Assembly: GCA_965211995.1 (NCBI GenBank)
Contig: OZ243040.1
Span: 620,001 to 684,000 of the forward strand
From: CAYFZO01 sp965211995
GTDB lineage: Bacteria; Pseudomonadota; Gammaproteobacteria; Poriferisulfidales; Oxydemutatoraceae
Length of the DNA: 64,000 nt
Direction of reading: 5' to 3'
Shown here: in pieces, positions 8,189-17,160 of the stretch
How the letters are laid out: each line of letters starts with the position of its first letter
How positions within the stretch are numbered: the stretch's first letter is position 1
Translations under genes and position numbers: made by a program
Notes under the pieces: generated by a model
The model's database searches: none
Told to the model about the DNA's origin: nothing
Seen by the model: the letters and a program-made list of their open reading frames with translations, nothing else

Positions 8189-9451
8189 ATGGAGAAGTTG
8201 TACATCAAAGGCAGGCAGAGCCTCAACGGCGAGGTCTCTATTTCCGGCGCGAAAAACGCGGTGCTGCCGATTCTCGCGGCGACGCTGCTGACCGACCAGC
8301 GCATGGTGATCAACAACATCCCTCATCTGCACGACGTCACGACGACGATCGAGTTGTTGCGGCAGATGGGCGTTTTTATTTTGCTCAACGAGAACATGAG
8401 CATAGAAGTCGAGGCCGGCACCATAGACAACCTGTTCGCGCCGTACGACGTGGTCAAGACGATGCGTGCTTCAATTCTCGTGCTCGGGCCGATGCTCGCG
8501 CGGCACGGTCGTGCCGAAGTGTCGTTGCCGGGCGGCTGCGCGATCGGCTTGCGCCCGGTCAATATGCATCTCGACGGGCTGCGCGCGATGGGGGCTGAGA
8601 TCGAGATTGCCGACGGTTATATCAAGGCGTACGCGAACGGGCGGCTCAAGGGCGCCGAGATCATGTTCGATACCGTCACCGTCACCGGCACCGAGAACCT
8701 GCTGATGGCGGCGGTATTGGCGCGGGGAACCACAACGATAGAAAACGCGGCGTGCGAACCGGAAGTCGTGGACCTGGCCAACTGCCTGAGCAAAATGGGG
8801 GCGCGGATCGAGGGGCAGGGCACGTCGGTGATCAAGGTGCACGGGTGCTCCGAGCTCAGCGGCTGCGCTTTTGACGTGCTGCCCGACCGCATCGAGACCG
8901 CGACGTTTCTGGTGGCGGGCGTGATCACCGGCGGCAACGTCAAGGTCAAGAAAACCCGCGCCGACTTGATCGACGCGGTGTTGATCAAACTCGAGGAGGC
9001 CGGCGCGCATATCAACGTCAGCGACAGCAGCATCGAATTGCGGATGGACGGGCGCAGGCCCAAGTGTACCGACGTGATGACCGCGCCGTATCCGGCTTTC
9101 CCGACCGACATGCAGGCGCAGTTCACAAGTTTGAACGCGGTCGGGCAAGGCATCGGCGTCATCACCGAGACGATTTTTGAAAACCGCTTTATGCACGTGT
9201 TGGAGATGCAGCGCATGGGTGCCGACATCAGCATGCGCGGCAACTGCGTGATCGTCAGGGGCAGGGAGCGCCTCAAAGGCGCGTCGGTGATGGCGACCGA
9301 CCTGCGCGCCTCGGCCTCGCTGGTGCTCGCCGGCCTGGTCGCCGACGGCGAAACCGTGGTGGACCGGATCTATCACATAGACCGCGGTTACGAGTGCATC
9401 GAGGAGAAGTTGTCGCAACTCGGCGCCGACATACGGCGCGTATCGGCTTGA
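8189..9451 (+). CDS. murA: UDP-N-acetylglucosamine enolpyruvyl transferase (MurA)
   Basis: A 421-residue EPT-fold enzyme catalysing the first committed step of peptidoglycan synthesis, adding enolpyruvate from PEP to UDP-GlcNAc. The opening KGRQSLNGEVSISGAKNA and the active-site loop LPGGCAIG with Cys117 are intact, so fosfomycin sensitivity of the active site is expected. The ATG at 8189 gives the normal N-terminus. It follows mlaC on the same strand after 76 bp. Confidence 0.97.
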   Translation: MEKLYIKGRQSLNGEVSISGAKNAVLPILAATLLTDQRMVINNIPHLHDVTTTIELLRQMGVFILLNENMSIEVEAGTIDNLFAPYDVVKTMRASILVLGPMLARHGRAEVSLPGGCAIGLRPVNMHLDGLRAMGAEIEIADGYIKAYANGRLKGAEIMFDTVTVTGTENLLMAAVLARGTTTIENAACEPEVVDLANCLSKMGARIEGQGTSVIKVHGCSELSGCAFDVLPDRIETATFLVAGVITGGNVKVKKTRADLIDAVLIKLEEAGAHINVSDSSIELRMDGRRPKCTDVMTAPYPAFPTDMQAQFTSLNAVGQGIGVITETIFENRFMHVLEMQRMGADISMRGNCVIVRGRERLKGASVMATDLRASASLVLAGLVADGETVVDRIYHIDRGYECIEEKLSQLGADIRRVSA

Positions 9452-9532
9452 TGCGTTCGTTGCCGGCGTGGCGGCGGGCGGCGCCCGTGCCGATTCGCTA
9501 CAATTCCTTGCATCTTGGGATCGCCGCGAACC

Positions 9533-10192
9533 ATGGACCGCCCGGTTAAAATCGCCCTCTCGAAAGGGCGCGTGATGAAGGAAGCGCTGCCGCTGCTCGC
9601 GCAACGCGGGCTTGCGCCCGCCGAATCGCTGCGCGGCAACCGCAAACTGATCCTCGCAAGCGAGTACCCCGGCGTCGAGATCGTGATCATTCGCGGCGCC
9701 GACGTGCCGACTTACGTCGAGTACGGCGCGGCCGAATTGGGCATCGTCGGCAAGGACGTGTTGATGGAGTACGCCGGCGCCGGCGTGTATGAATATATGG
9801 ACCTCGGCGTCGCGTGCTGCCGCCTGATGGTGGCGGGCCGCGACGGCACCGGCCTGCCGGCGACGAGGCGCGTGCGCGTCGCCACCAAGTACGTCAACAG
9901 CGCCCGCGGGTATTTCGCGGCGCAGGGGCGGCAGGTCGAAGTGATCAAACTGTACGGCTCGATGGAACTCGCTCCGCTGACCGGCTTGTCCGACTTGATC
10001 GTTGACCTGGTGGACACCGGCGGCACACTCGCGGCGAACGGTCTGACCGCACGCGAGGAAATTGCGAAGATCAGCGCGCGGTTGATCGTCAATAAGGCGG
10101 CGATGAAGATGCGCAACCACACGCTGGCGCGGGTGACGGAGCTGTTTCGGCGCAGCGTTGACGCGGGCAAGGCCGGCGACGCCGCGGCGTGA
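9533..10192 (+). CDS. hisG: ATP phosphoribosyltransferase catalytic subunit, short form
   Basis: A 219-residue HisG that starts histidine synthesis by joining ATP and PRPP. The length shows the short form, which lacks the C-terminal regulatory domain and needs HisZ as partner; hisZ is not in the window. The motifs IALSKGRV, GIVGKDVL and LIVDLVDTGGTL (PRPP loop) are present. It heads hisG-aroF-hisD. The ATG at 9533 gives the family start MDRPVKIALSKGR. Confidence 0.95.
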   Translation: MDRPVKIALSKGRVMKEALPLLAQRGLAPAESLRGNRKLILASEYPGVEIVIIRGADVPTYVEYGAAELGIVGKDVLMEYAGAGVYEYMDLGVACCRLMVAGRDGTGLPATRRVRVATKYVNSARGYFAAQGRQVEVIKLYGSMELAPLTGLSDLIVDLVDTGGTLAANGLTAREEIAKISARLIVNKAAMKMRNHTLARVTELFRRSVDAGKAGDAAA

Positions 10193-10229
10193 GCGCCGCC
10201 GTCAGCCGAGCCGAACGGGGGAGCGACCG

Positions 10230-11348
10230 ATGAAGTACCAAACCGACGATCTGAGGATCACCGAAACCCGCGAAGTCATCGCGCCGGCGGAGTTGATCGC
10301 GGAATTGCCGCCGAGTGAGCGCGCCGCAGAGTGCGTGCACTTCTCGCGGCAGGCGACGCGCGACATTCTGCACGGGGGCGACCCGAGGCTGGTGGCGGTG
10401 GTCGGGCCGTGTTCGATCCACAACGTTGACTCGGCGCTCGAGTACGCCGAAAAACTGCGCGCCTGCGCCGGTGACCTCAAGCACGAGTTGCATATCGTGA
10501 TGCGCGTTTATTTTGAAAAGCCGCGCACGACGGTCGGCTGGAAAGGGCTGATCAACGACCCGAACCTCGACGACAGTTTTGAGATTGGCAAGGGGTTGCG
10601 GCTCGCGCGCGGGCTGCTGCTGCAACTCAACGAAATGGGCTTGCCGGCGGGCACCGAGTATCTCGACCCGATCAGCCCGCAGTACGTCGCCGACCTGATC
10701 AGTTGGGGCGCGATCGGCGCGCGCACGACCGAAAGCCAGGTTCACAGGGAACTCGCTTCCGGGTTGTCGTGCCCGGTCGGCTTCAAGAACGGCACCGACG
10801 GCAATCTGAAGATCGCGGTGGACGCGATCGGTTCGGCGTCGCGCCCGCATCATTTTCTGTCGGTGACCAAAGCCGGGCACTCGGCGATCTTCTCGACCTC
10901 GGGCAACGCCGATTGCCACGTAATCCTGCGCGGCGGCAAGCAGACCAATTACGACGCCGGCAGCGTCGAGCAGGCGGCGCGGGTGTTGACCGGCGCCGGG
11001 CAAAGGCCGTGCGTGATGATTGATTGCAGCCACGCCAACAGCCGCAAGCAGCACGAGCGTCAGAGCGAAGTCGCGCGGGTGGTCGCCGGGCAGGTCGCCG
11101 CCGGCGACGAGCGGATCGTCGGCGTGATGATCGAGAGCAACCTCGTTGCGGGGCGTCAGGATCTCGTGCCCGGGCGGGAACTCGTTTACGGGCAGAGCGT
11201 CACCGATGCGTGCATCGCCTGGGAAGACACCGTGCCGCTGCTCGAAGCGCTGGCCGCGGCGGTCGCGCAGGGCCGGCGCGCGCGCACCGCCGGCGGCAAG
11301 CCGCCGCAGCGTGACGCCGGGCACGACGTGGGCGTGATCCGGGCATGA
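10230..11348 (+). CDS. aroF: Class I DAHP synthase (AroF/AroG type)
   Basis: A 372-residue 3-deoxy-D-arabino-heptulosonate 7-phosphate synthase, the first enzyme of the shikimate pathway, condensing PEP with erythrose 4-phosphate. Visible family motifs are VVGPCSIHN, MRVYFEKPRTTVGWKGLIND, TESQVHRELASGLS, GFKNGTDGN and IDCSHANS. A C-terminal extension of about 20 basic residues is longer than usual. A GGGGAG ribosome site precedes the ATG. Its stop overlaps the hisD start (ATGA), an unusual insertion inside a histidine operon. Which amino acid inhibits it cannot be read. Confidence 0.95.
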   Translation: MKYQTDDLRITETREVIAPAELIAELPPSERAAECVHFSRQATRDILHGGDPRLVAVVGPCSIHNVDSALEYAEKLRACAGDLKHELHIVMRVYFEKPRTTVGWKGLINDPNLDDSFEIGKGLRLARGLLLQLNEMGLPAGTEYLDPISPQYVADLISWGAIGARTTESQVHRELASGLSCPVGFKNGTDGNLKIAVDAIGSASRPHHFLSVTKAGHSAIFSTSGNADCHVILRGGKQTNYDAGSVEQAARVLTGAGQRPCVMIDCSHANSRKQHERQSEVARVVAGQVAAGDERIVGVMIESNLVAGRQDLVPGRELVYGQSVTDACIAWEDTVPLLEALAAAVAQGRRARTAGGKPPQRDAGHDVGVIRA

Positions 11349-12688
11349 TCCGAATCGCCCGGTTCGACACCTCGGAGTCTGATTTCGAGCCGTGGCTGCG
11401 GCGGTTTATCGCCGCCGCCGCGGTGCCGGACGCCGCGGTGGCGGCGCGCGTGCGCGAAATCATCGCGCGCGTGCGCGAGCAGGGCGACGCCGCGGTGCTC
11501 GCGTACCTGCGCGAGTTCGACCGCGTTGAAGCCGCTTCATTGCAGCAGTTGAGAGTCCCTGAGGCGCGTATGCGCGCCGCGGTCAGAGCGATATCCTTCG
11601 AGGTGCGGGACGCGCTCGAGTACGCGGCCATGCGCATTCGCCGCTACGCCGAGCAGCAGAAGATCGGGGATTGGCAACTGCGGGACGACAACGGCACGGT
11701 GACCGGCCAGCGCGTGACGCCGCTCGATTCGGTCGGCCTGTACGTGCCGGGCGGCAAGGCCGCGTATCCGTCTTCGGTGCTGATGGCGGCGATCCCGGCC
11801 GCGGTCGCCGGGGTGTCGCGCGTCGCGATGGTGACGCCGGCGCCGGACGGCGAGGTCAATCCCGTGCTGCTCGCCGCCGCCGGGTTGTGCGACGTGCGCG
11901 AAATGTGGCTGGTCGGCGGTGCCCAGGCCGTCGCCGCGCTGGCGCTGGGCACGCAGACGCTCGCGCCGGTCAGCAAGATCGTCGGGCCGGGTGGCGCCTA
12001 CGTCGCCGAGGCGAAACGCCAACTCCACGGGATCGTCGGTATAGACCTGCCGGCCGGGCCTTCGGAGGTTTTGATCATCTGCGACGGCACGACCGACCCC
12101 AAGTGGATCGCGGCCGATCTTCTGGCGCAGGCCGAGCACGACGAACGGGCGCGCGCGATGCTGCTGTGCCCCGACGCCGAGTTTATCGGCGCGGTTGCGA
12201 AGGCGGTGGAACACCTGTTGAGTGGCGCGCCGCGCGCCGCGATCATCGAACGCGCGCTTGCGTCACAGGGGTTGCTGCTGCGGGTGCGCGACCTCGACGA
12301 GGCGGTCGCCGTCGCCAATCGCATCGCGCCTGAGCACCTTGAACTGGCGGTCGCCGACCCCGACGCTTTGCTGCCGGCGGTCGTCAACGCCGGCGCCGTG
12401 TTCGTCGGCGAATATTCCGCGGAAGTTATCGGGGATTACTGCGCGGGACCCAACCATATCCTGCCGACCGGCGGCGCGGCGCGGTTTGCATCGCCGCTCG
12501 GCGTGTATGACTTTCAAAAACGCAGCAGCTTGATCCGTTGCTCCGCCGCGGGTGCGGACGCACTCGCCAAAGTCGCGGAGCACCTCGCTGCGGCCGAAGG
12601 GCTGTTTGCGCACGCCGACGCGGCACGCCGGCGGCAACTGCTCTTGGCGCCGCCGGAAGCGGGAAAGGGAACGTGGCGAAACTGGTAG
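11345..12688 (+). CDS. hisD: Histidinol dehydrogenase (HisD)
   Basis: A 447-residue NAD- and zinc-dependent enzyme that oxidises L-histidinol to histidine in the last two steps of the pathway. Motifs include LDSVGLYVPGGKAAYPSS, AEHDERA and DYCAGPNHILPTGG. The last dozen codons lie in a 37-bp direct repeat that recurs at the start of the next gene, so the C-terminal tail (APPEAGKGTWRNW) is probably a product of that duplication and not family-conserved. Confidence 0.95.
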   Translation: MIRIARFDTSESDFEPWLRRFIAAAAVPDAAVAARVREIIARVREQGDAAVLAYLREFDRVEAASLQQLRVPEARMRAAVRAISFEVRDALEYAAMRIRRYAEQQKIGDWQLRDDNGTVTGQRVTPLDSVGLYVPGGKAAYPSSVLMAAIPAAVAGVSRVAMVTPAPDGEVNPVLLAAAGLCDVREMWLVGGAQAVAALALGTQTLAPVSKIVGPGGAYVAEAKRQLHGIVGIDLPAGPSEVLIICDGTTDPKWIAADLLAQAEHDERARAMLLCPDAEFIGAVAKAVEHLLSGAPRAAIIERALASQGLLLRVRDLDEAVAVANRIAPEHLELAVADPDALLPAVVNAGAVFVGEYSAEVIGDYCAGPNHILPTGGAARFASPLGVYDFQKRSSLIRCSAAGADALAKVAEHLAAAEGLFAHADAARRRQLLLAPPEAGKGTWRNW

Positions 12689-12732
12689 TTCCGGTGCCGC
12701 CGGAAGCGGGGAAAGGAACGTGGCGAAACTGG
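12649..12732 (+). repeat. 37-bp direct repeat across the hisD/nif3-like junction
   Basis: Copy 1 is 12649-12685 and copy 2 is 12696-12732. They differ only by shifted G counts (GGGAAAGGG against GGGGAAAGG). Copy 1 supplies the end of hisD and its stop follows at once. Copy 2 carries the AAGGAAC ribosome site and GTG start of the next gene. The pattern is a recent tandem duplication of the gene boundary. Confidence 0.85.
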
Positions 12733-13478
12733 CCGAACTGAGCGACTACCTCGACCGTTATCTCGAAGTGCGCCGTTTTCGCGACTACTGTCCGAACGGC
12801 TTGCAGGTCGAAGGGCGCGCGCAGGTGGTCTCGCTGGTGTCCGGGGTTACCGCCTGCCTCGAACTGGTCGAGGCGGCAATCGCCGCGGACGCCGACGCGG
12901 TGTTGGTGCACCACGGTTATTTCTGGAAAGGCGAGCCGGCGCCGCTGACCGGCATGAAGGCGCGCCGCCTGCGCCGCCTGCTCGAAACCGGCACGAGTCT
13001 GCTCGCTTATCACCTGCCGCTCGACGCGCATCCTGAAGTCGGCAACAACGTCTGCCTCGCGCGCGCACTCGGTCTGCACGCCGAAGGCGCGCTCGACGAC
13101 GATCAAGCGGCGCCGCTTGCGCTGTTCGGCCGCACCGCCGCGCCGGTCAAAGCCGCCGAGTTTGCGCGCACGATCACCGCCGCGCTCGGGCGCGAGCCGT
13201 TGTGGATCGCCGGCGGCGCCGATACGATCCACACGGTCGGCTGGTGCACCGGCGCGGCGCAGGACTATATCCGCTACGCGGTCGCCGGAGGACTCGACGC
13301 GTTCGTCAGCGGCGAGGTGTCCGAGCGCACGACGCATATCGCGCGCGAGGAAGGCGTCCACTACTTCGCCGCCGGACATCACGCAACCGAGCGCTACGGC
13401 GTGCAGGCGCTCGGCGCGCATCTCGCCGCAAAGTTTGCGCTGAAACACCACTTCATCGAAGTCGAAAACCCGGTGTAG
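12720..13478 (+). CDS. Nif3/YbgI-family metal-binding protein
   Basis: A 252-residue Nif3-like protein (GTP cyclohydrolase 1 type 2/NIF3 family). Metal-ligand regions are visible in VLVHHGYFW, AYHLPLDAHP and AAGHHATERYG. Its substrate is unknown in the family; roles in cofactor or nucleotide metabolism have been proposed. The GTG at 12720 follows an AAGGA sequence in the second copy of the junction repeat and gives the family start AKLAELSDYLD. It lies just upstream of petA, a common neighbourhood in proteobacteria. Confidence 0.9.
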   Translation: MAKLAELSDYLDRYLEVRRFRDYCPNGLQVEGRAQVVSLVSGVTACLELVEAAIAADADAVLVHHGYFWKGEPAPLTGMKARRLRRLLETGTSLLAYHLPLDAHPEVGNNVCLARALGLHAEGALDDDQAAPLALFGRTAAPVKAAEFARTITAALGREPLWIAGGADTIHTVGWCTGAAQDYIRYAVAGGLDAFVSGEVSERTTHIAREEGVHYFAAGHHATERYGVQALGAHLAAKFALKHHFIEVENPV

Positions 13479-13513
13479 AAGAGACGCTCAGCCTTGCTTT
13501 TATCGCGCCTTGC

Positions 13514-13542
13514 TTGACTAAAAAGCCCGGTTCGGGGATACT
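13514..13542 (+). promoter_or_regulatory. Sigma-70 type promoter for petABC
   Basis: TTGACT at 13514-13519 and GATACT at 13537-13542 are separated by 17 bp. This is the best -35/-10 pair in the window and sits in an AT-richer gap about 130 bp before petA, giving a longish leader. Confidence 0.6.
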
Positions 13543-13675
13543 ATGCCGAATCAGTGCCGGGGGTTATGCCGCATTACAACATCAGGGCAGGACGGGCTGG
13601 GCGCACACGGGACTGCTCGAAAAATCACCCCTAAAGGGATAGGCGTGCGGCGGATTCACAGCGCGCCCCGCGATC

Positions 13676-14284
13676 ATGTCAAACGATAAATCCGACAAGC
13701 CCGTTGATTTAACGCGCCGCCGCTTTTTGACCGCGGGCGCGAGCGTCGTCGGCGGCGTCGGTGCCGCAACGGCGGCGTGGCCGTTCGTCGCTTCGATGAA
13801 TCCCAGCGCCCACGCGAAAGCGGTCGGCGCGCCGGTGACGGTGGATCTCGGCAAACTCAAGGAAGGCGAGATGCTGCGTGAAAAATGGCGCGGCAAGCCG
13901 ATCTGGATCGTGCGCCGCACGCGCGCGATGATAGACAGCCTGAAGTCGGAGCACGACAAGTTGCGCGACCCGGAGTCGGGGCAGCCGCAGCAGCCCGCAT
14001 ACGCTCGCAACGAACACCGCTCGATCAAGCCCGAATACCTGGTGCTCGTCGGAATATGCACCCATCTCGGCTGTTCGCCGATGTTCCGCCCCGACCTCGC
14101 GCCCGACGACCTGGGGGCGTCGTGGCGCGGCGGCTTTTTCTGTGCGTGCCACGGTTCGCGGTTTGATCTCGCCGGGCGGGTGCACAAGAGCGTGCCGGCG
14201 CCCAAGAACCTTGAAGTGCCGCCGTACCGTTACAGCGGGGACCGGCGCATCGTGATTGGAGAGTCCGACGAAGAGAGCGCTTGA
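13676..14284 (+). CDS. petA: Ubiquinol-cytochrome c reductase Rieske iron-sulfur subunit
   Basis: A 202-residue Rieske protein of the cytochrome bc1 complex, which passes electrons from ubiquinol to cytochrome c1. The N-terminus has a twin-arginine motif (TRRRFLTAG) before a hydrophobic anchor. The 2Fe-2S ligands lie in CTHLGC (Cys128, His130, Cys133) and CACHGSRFD (Cys156, His159). It is the first gene of petABC; its stop overlaps the petB start. Confidence 0.96.
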   Translation: MSNDKSDKPVDLTRRRFLTAGASVVGGVGAATAAWPFVASMNPSAHAKAVGAPVTVDLGKLKEGEMLREKWRGKPIWIVRRTRAMIDSLKSEHDKLRDPESGQPQQPAYARNEHRSIKPEYLVLVGICTHLGCSPMFRPDLAPDDLGASWRGGFFCACHGSRFDLAGRVHKSVPAPKNLEVPPYRYSGDRRIVIGESDEESA

Positions 14285-15678
14285 TGGACAAAACGACACA
14301 GGCCGGTGGATTGCTCGGCTGGATAGACGCCCGCTTTCCGCTGACCAGGATCTTGCGGGAACATCTGGTCGAATATTACGCGCCGAAAAACTTCAACTTC
14401 TGGTATTTCTTCGGCTCCCTTGCGTTGCTGATGCTGGTGTTGCAGATCGTCACCGGCGTGTTCCTGACGATGCACTACAAGCCGGACGCGGCGCTGGCGT
14501 TCGCATCGGTCGAATACATCATGCGCGACGTTGATTGGGGCTGGCTCATTCGTTATATGCACTCGACCGGCGCGTCGGCTTTCTTCATCGTCATCTATTT
14601 GCATATGTTCAGGGCCTTGCTCTACGGCTCGTACAAGCAGCCGCGCGAGTTGCTGTGGATTATCGGCATGTTTTTGTACCTCGCGCTGATGGCCGAGGCG
14701 TTCATGGGGTATCTGCTGCCGTGGGGGCAGATGTCGTATTGGGGCGCGCAGGTGATCGTCAACCTGTTCGGGGCGATTCCGTATATCGGGCCGGACCTCG
14801 CGCTGTGGATCCGCGGCGACTACGTGATTTCCGACGCGACCTTGAACCGCTTTTTCGCCTTTCACGTGATCGCGGTGCCGTTGGCGCTGGTCGCGCTCGC
14901 TTTCATGCATATTATGGCGCTGCACGAAGTCGGCTCGAACAACCCCGACGGCGTCGAGATCAAAGACTGCAAGGACGGCGACGGCGTGCCCCGGGACGGC
15001 ATTCCGTTTCATCCGTACTACACGGTTAAGGACCTCGTCGGCACGGTCGTGTTCCTGCTGCTGTTCGCGGCGGTTATTTTTTATTTTCCGGAGATGGGCG
15101 GCTATTTTCTCGAGGCTGCGAATTTCGTGCCGGCCAATCCGCTGCTGACACCGGAGCACATTGCGCCGCTTTGGTACTTCACGCCGTTTTACACGATCCT
15201 GCGCGCGATTCCGGATCCGTGGTACGGGGTGCTCGCGATGGGCGCGGCGATAGTGATTCTGTTCTTCCTGCCGTGGATCGACCGCAACCCGGTCAAGTCG
15301 GTGCGCTACCGCAGCACCTTGCACAAACTCAATCTGATGCTCTTTGCGGCGGTGTTCATCGTGCTGGGCTATCTCGGGACGCTGCCAGTGCGCCCGGTGT
15401 TCACCGAAATGGCGGTGCGTTTCAGCGAACTGTATTTTCTGTTTTTTTTCGTCTTGTGGTTTATGAGCCGTGAGCGCGGCAGCGCGGCGTGCTACGGCTG
15501 GTTCGGGTTTCTGCTCGGCCTGTTGACGCTGTACGATCTTTTGCGCGCGTCCCCCGACACTTCGACCCTGGTGACGTGGGGGTGGCTGATCCCCGCGGTG
15601 TATCTCGTGGTTTTCTTTCTGCTGCCGGTGTTCACGGTGCTGGCCGAGGACCGGCGGGTTCCGGACAGGCTCAGATGA
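14284..15678 (+). CDS. petB: Cytochrome b of the bc1 complex, with PLWY variant
   Basis: A 464-residue membrane protein with about eight or nine helices, carrying haems bL and bH. Haem-region histidines are in RYMHSTGAS, IYLHMFRALLYGS, FFAFHVIAVP and MHIMALHEVG. The quinol-oxidation Qo loop reads PLWYFTPFY (residues 295-303) instead of the usual PEWYF; Leu296 replaces the conserved Glu. The DNA is clear (CCG CTT TGG TAC). The start overlaps the petA stop and the stop overlaps petC, so the three genes are translationally coupled. Confidence 0.96.
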   Translation: MDKTTQAGGLLGWIDARFPLTRILREHLVEYYAPKNFNFWYFFGSLALLMLVLQIVTGVFLTMHYKPDAALAFASVEYIMRDVDWGWLIRYMHSTGASAFFIVIYLHMFRALLYGSYKQPRELLWIIGMFLYLALMAEAFMGYLLPWGQMSYWGAQVIVNLFGAIPYIGPDLALWIRGDYVISDATLNRFFAFHVIAVPLALVALAFMHIMALHEVGSNNPDGVEIKDCKDGDGVPRDGIPFHPYYTVKDLVGTVVFLLLFAAVIFYFPEMGGYFLEAANFVPANPLLTPEHIAPLWYFTPFYTILRAIPDPWYGVLAMGAAIVILFFLPWIDRNPVKSVRYRSTLHKLNLMLFAAVFIVLGYLGTLPVRPVFTEMAVRFSELYFLFFFVLWFMSRERGSAACYGWFGFLLGLLTLYDLLRASPDTSTLVTWGWLIPAVYLVVFFLLPVFTVLAEDRRVPDRLR

Positions 15679-16418
15679 ATGCCGGGGGTGCGGCATTGCT
15701 GTTGTGTACGGCGGTTGCAGGCCCGGTATTCGCCGCCGGGTCGGCGTATCCGATCGCAGCGGCGGATATTTCACTGTCGAGCCGGGCCGCGTTGCAGCGC
15801 GGTGCAAAATACTTCGTGAATTACTGCCTGAGTTGCCATAGCGCGCGCTACAGCCGCTATAACCGCGTCGGCGAAGACCTGGGATTGAGCGAGGAGCAGG
15901 TGCGCGAGGAACTGATCTTCACCCGCCGGAAAGTCGGGGAGTTGATGACCGTGACGTTTCAGGACAAGAACGCGTTGCAGTGGTTCGGCGCAATCCCGCC
16001 GGATCTGACCTTGATCGCGCGCGCGCGCGGCACCGACTGGCTGTACACTTACCTGAAGACCTTTTATCTTGATGAGACGCGCCCGACGGGCGTGAACAAC
16101 GCGTTGTTCAACAACGTCTCGATGCCGCACGTATTGTGGCAACTGCAGGGCTGGCAAAGACCGGTGTACAAAACGGTGATTTCCGCCGACGGTTCCGAAA
16201 AGCAGGTGCTGAAAGGCATGCGGCTGGTCGAGCCGGGGACGATGTCGGAGCGGGAATACGACCGGGTGGTGCGCGACCTCGTGACTTTCATGGCCTATCT
16301 GTCCGAGCCGGCCGCCTCGAAGCGCCGCGCCATGGGCATCTGGGTCTTGCTGTTTCTGCTCGTGCTGCTCGGTATCACTTATGCGTTGAAACGCGAATAC
16401 TGGCGGGGCTTGCACTAG
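15675..16418 (+). CDS. petC: Cytochrome c1 of the bc1 complex
   Basis: A 247-residue precursor with a signal peptide, haem c site CLSCH (Cys51, Cys54, His55) and a C-terminal anchor helix (IWVLLFLLVLLGITYALK). It accepts electrons from the Rieske subunit and passes them to soluble cytochrome c. VNNALFNNVSMPHVLW contains the likely axial methionine region. The ATG at 15675 overlaps the petB stop. Confidence 0.95.
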   Translation: MNAGGAALLLCTAVAGPVFAAGSAYPIAAADISLSSRAALQRGAKYFVNYCLSCHSARYSRYNRVGEDLGLSEEQVREELIFTRRKVGELMTVTFQDKNALQWFGAIPPDLTLIARARGTDWLYTYLKTFYLDETRPTGVNNALFNNVSMPHVLWQLQGWQRPVYKTVISADGSEKQVLKGMRLVEPGTMSEREYDRVVRDLVTFMAYLSEPAASKRRAMGIWVLLFLLVLLGITYALKREYWRGLH

Positions 16419-16461
16419 CCGCGTCTCTCGCCGCGCCGCGCCTCAGCCGACCGCAAATCCC

Positions 16462-17115
16462 GTGACCATCGACAAGAAAAAATTCGCAGGCGTCGAAGAG
16501 CACTCTTCGATGCTGCTGTTCTCAGGCCCGACCTGTCTCGAGAGCCACCGGGTGCGCCTCGTGCTTGCGGAGAAGGACGTGGCGTTCAGGGTGTTGCCGG
16601 TGACCAACCTCAGGAAGCCGCCGGACGACCTGATTGCGATCAACCCCAACGGCAGCGTGCCGACGCTCGCGGACCGCCAGTTGTCGCTGTACGAGGCGCG
16701 CATCATCAGCGAATATCTGGACGAGCGGTTTCCGCACCCGCCGCTGATGCCGGTCGAGCCGATGCCGCGCGCGCGCCTGCGGCTGGCGCTGCACCACGTG
16801 GAGCAGCAATGGTATCCGCGTCTCAAGCGCATCCTGAATTCGCATTTGAGCACCGCCGACAAGGCGCGCAAGGAACTCAGGGAGAACCTCCTCGCGCACG
16901 TTGACGCGTTCGGGATGAAGCGCTTTTTCATGAGCGACGAATTCAGTTTGGTGGATTGTGCCGTCGCGCCGCTGCTGTGGCGCCTTGCGGGCGTCGGCAT
17001 TGAGTTGCCGCCAAAGCAGGCGCGCCCGCTCATCCGTTACCGCGAGTTGGTGTTCGCGCGCCCCGGTTTTATTCGCAGCCTTACCGCCGAAGAGCGGCAG
17101 ATGCCTTTCGACTGA
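16462..17115 (+). CDS. sspA: Stringent starvation protein A (SspA)
   Basis: A 217-residue GST-fold protein that binds RNA polymerase and regulates stationary-phase and stress genes; the family usually lacks transferase activity. The opening LLFSGPTCLESHRVRLVLAEK and NPNGSVPTL match SspA. The frame begins at GTG 16462, 43 bp after petC; ATG 16510 is an alternative start. petABC-sspA is a conserved neighbourhood. sspB does not follow. Confidence 0.92.
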   Translation: MTIDKKKFAGVEEHSSMLLFSGPTCLESHRVRLVLAEKDVAFRVLPVTNLRKPPDDLIAINPNGSVPTLADRQLSLYEARIISEYLDERFPHPPLMPVEPMPRARLRLALHHVEQQWYPRLKRILNSHLSTADKARKELRENLLAHVDAFGMKRFFMSDEFSLVDCAVAPLLWRLAGVGIELPPKQARPLIRYRELVFARPGFIRSLTAEERQMPFD

Positions 17116-17160
17116 GCGGGCCGGGAGTTGCCTCCGCGGCCGGTGCGTCCGGACACGAAA

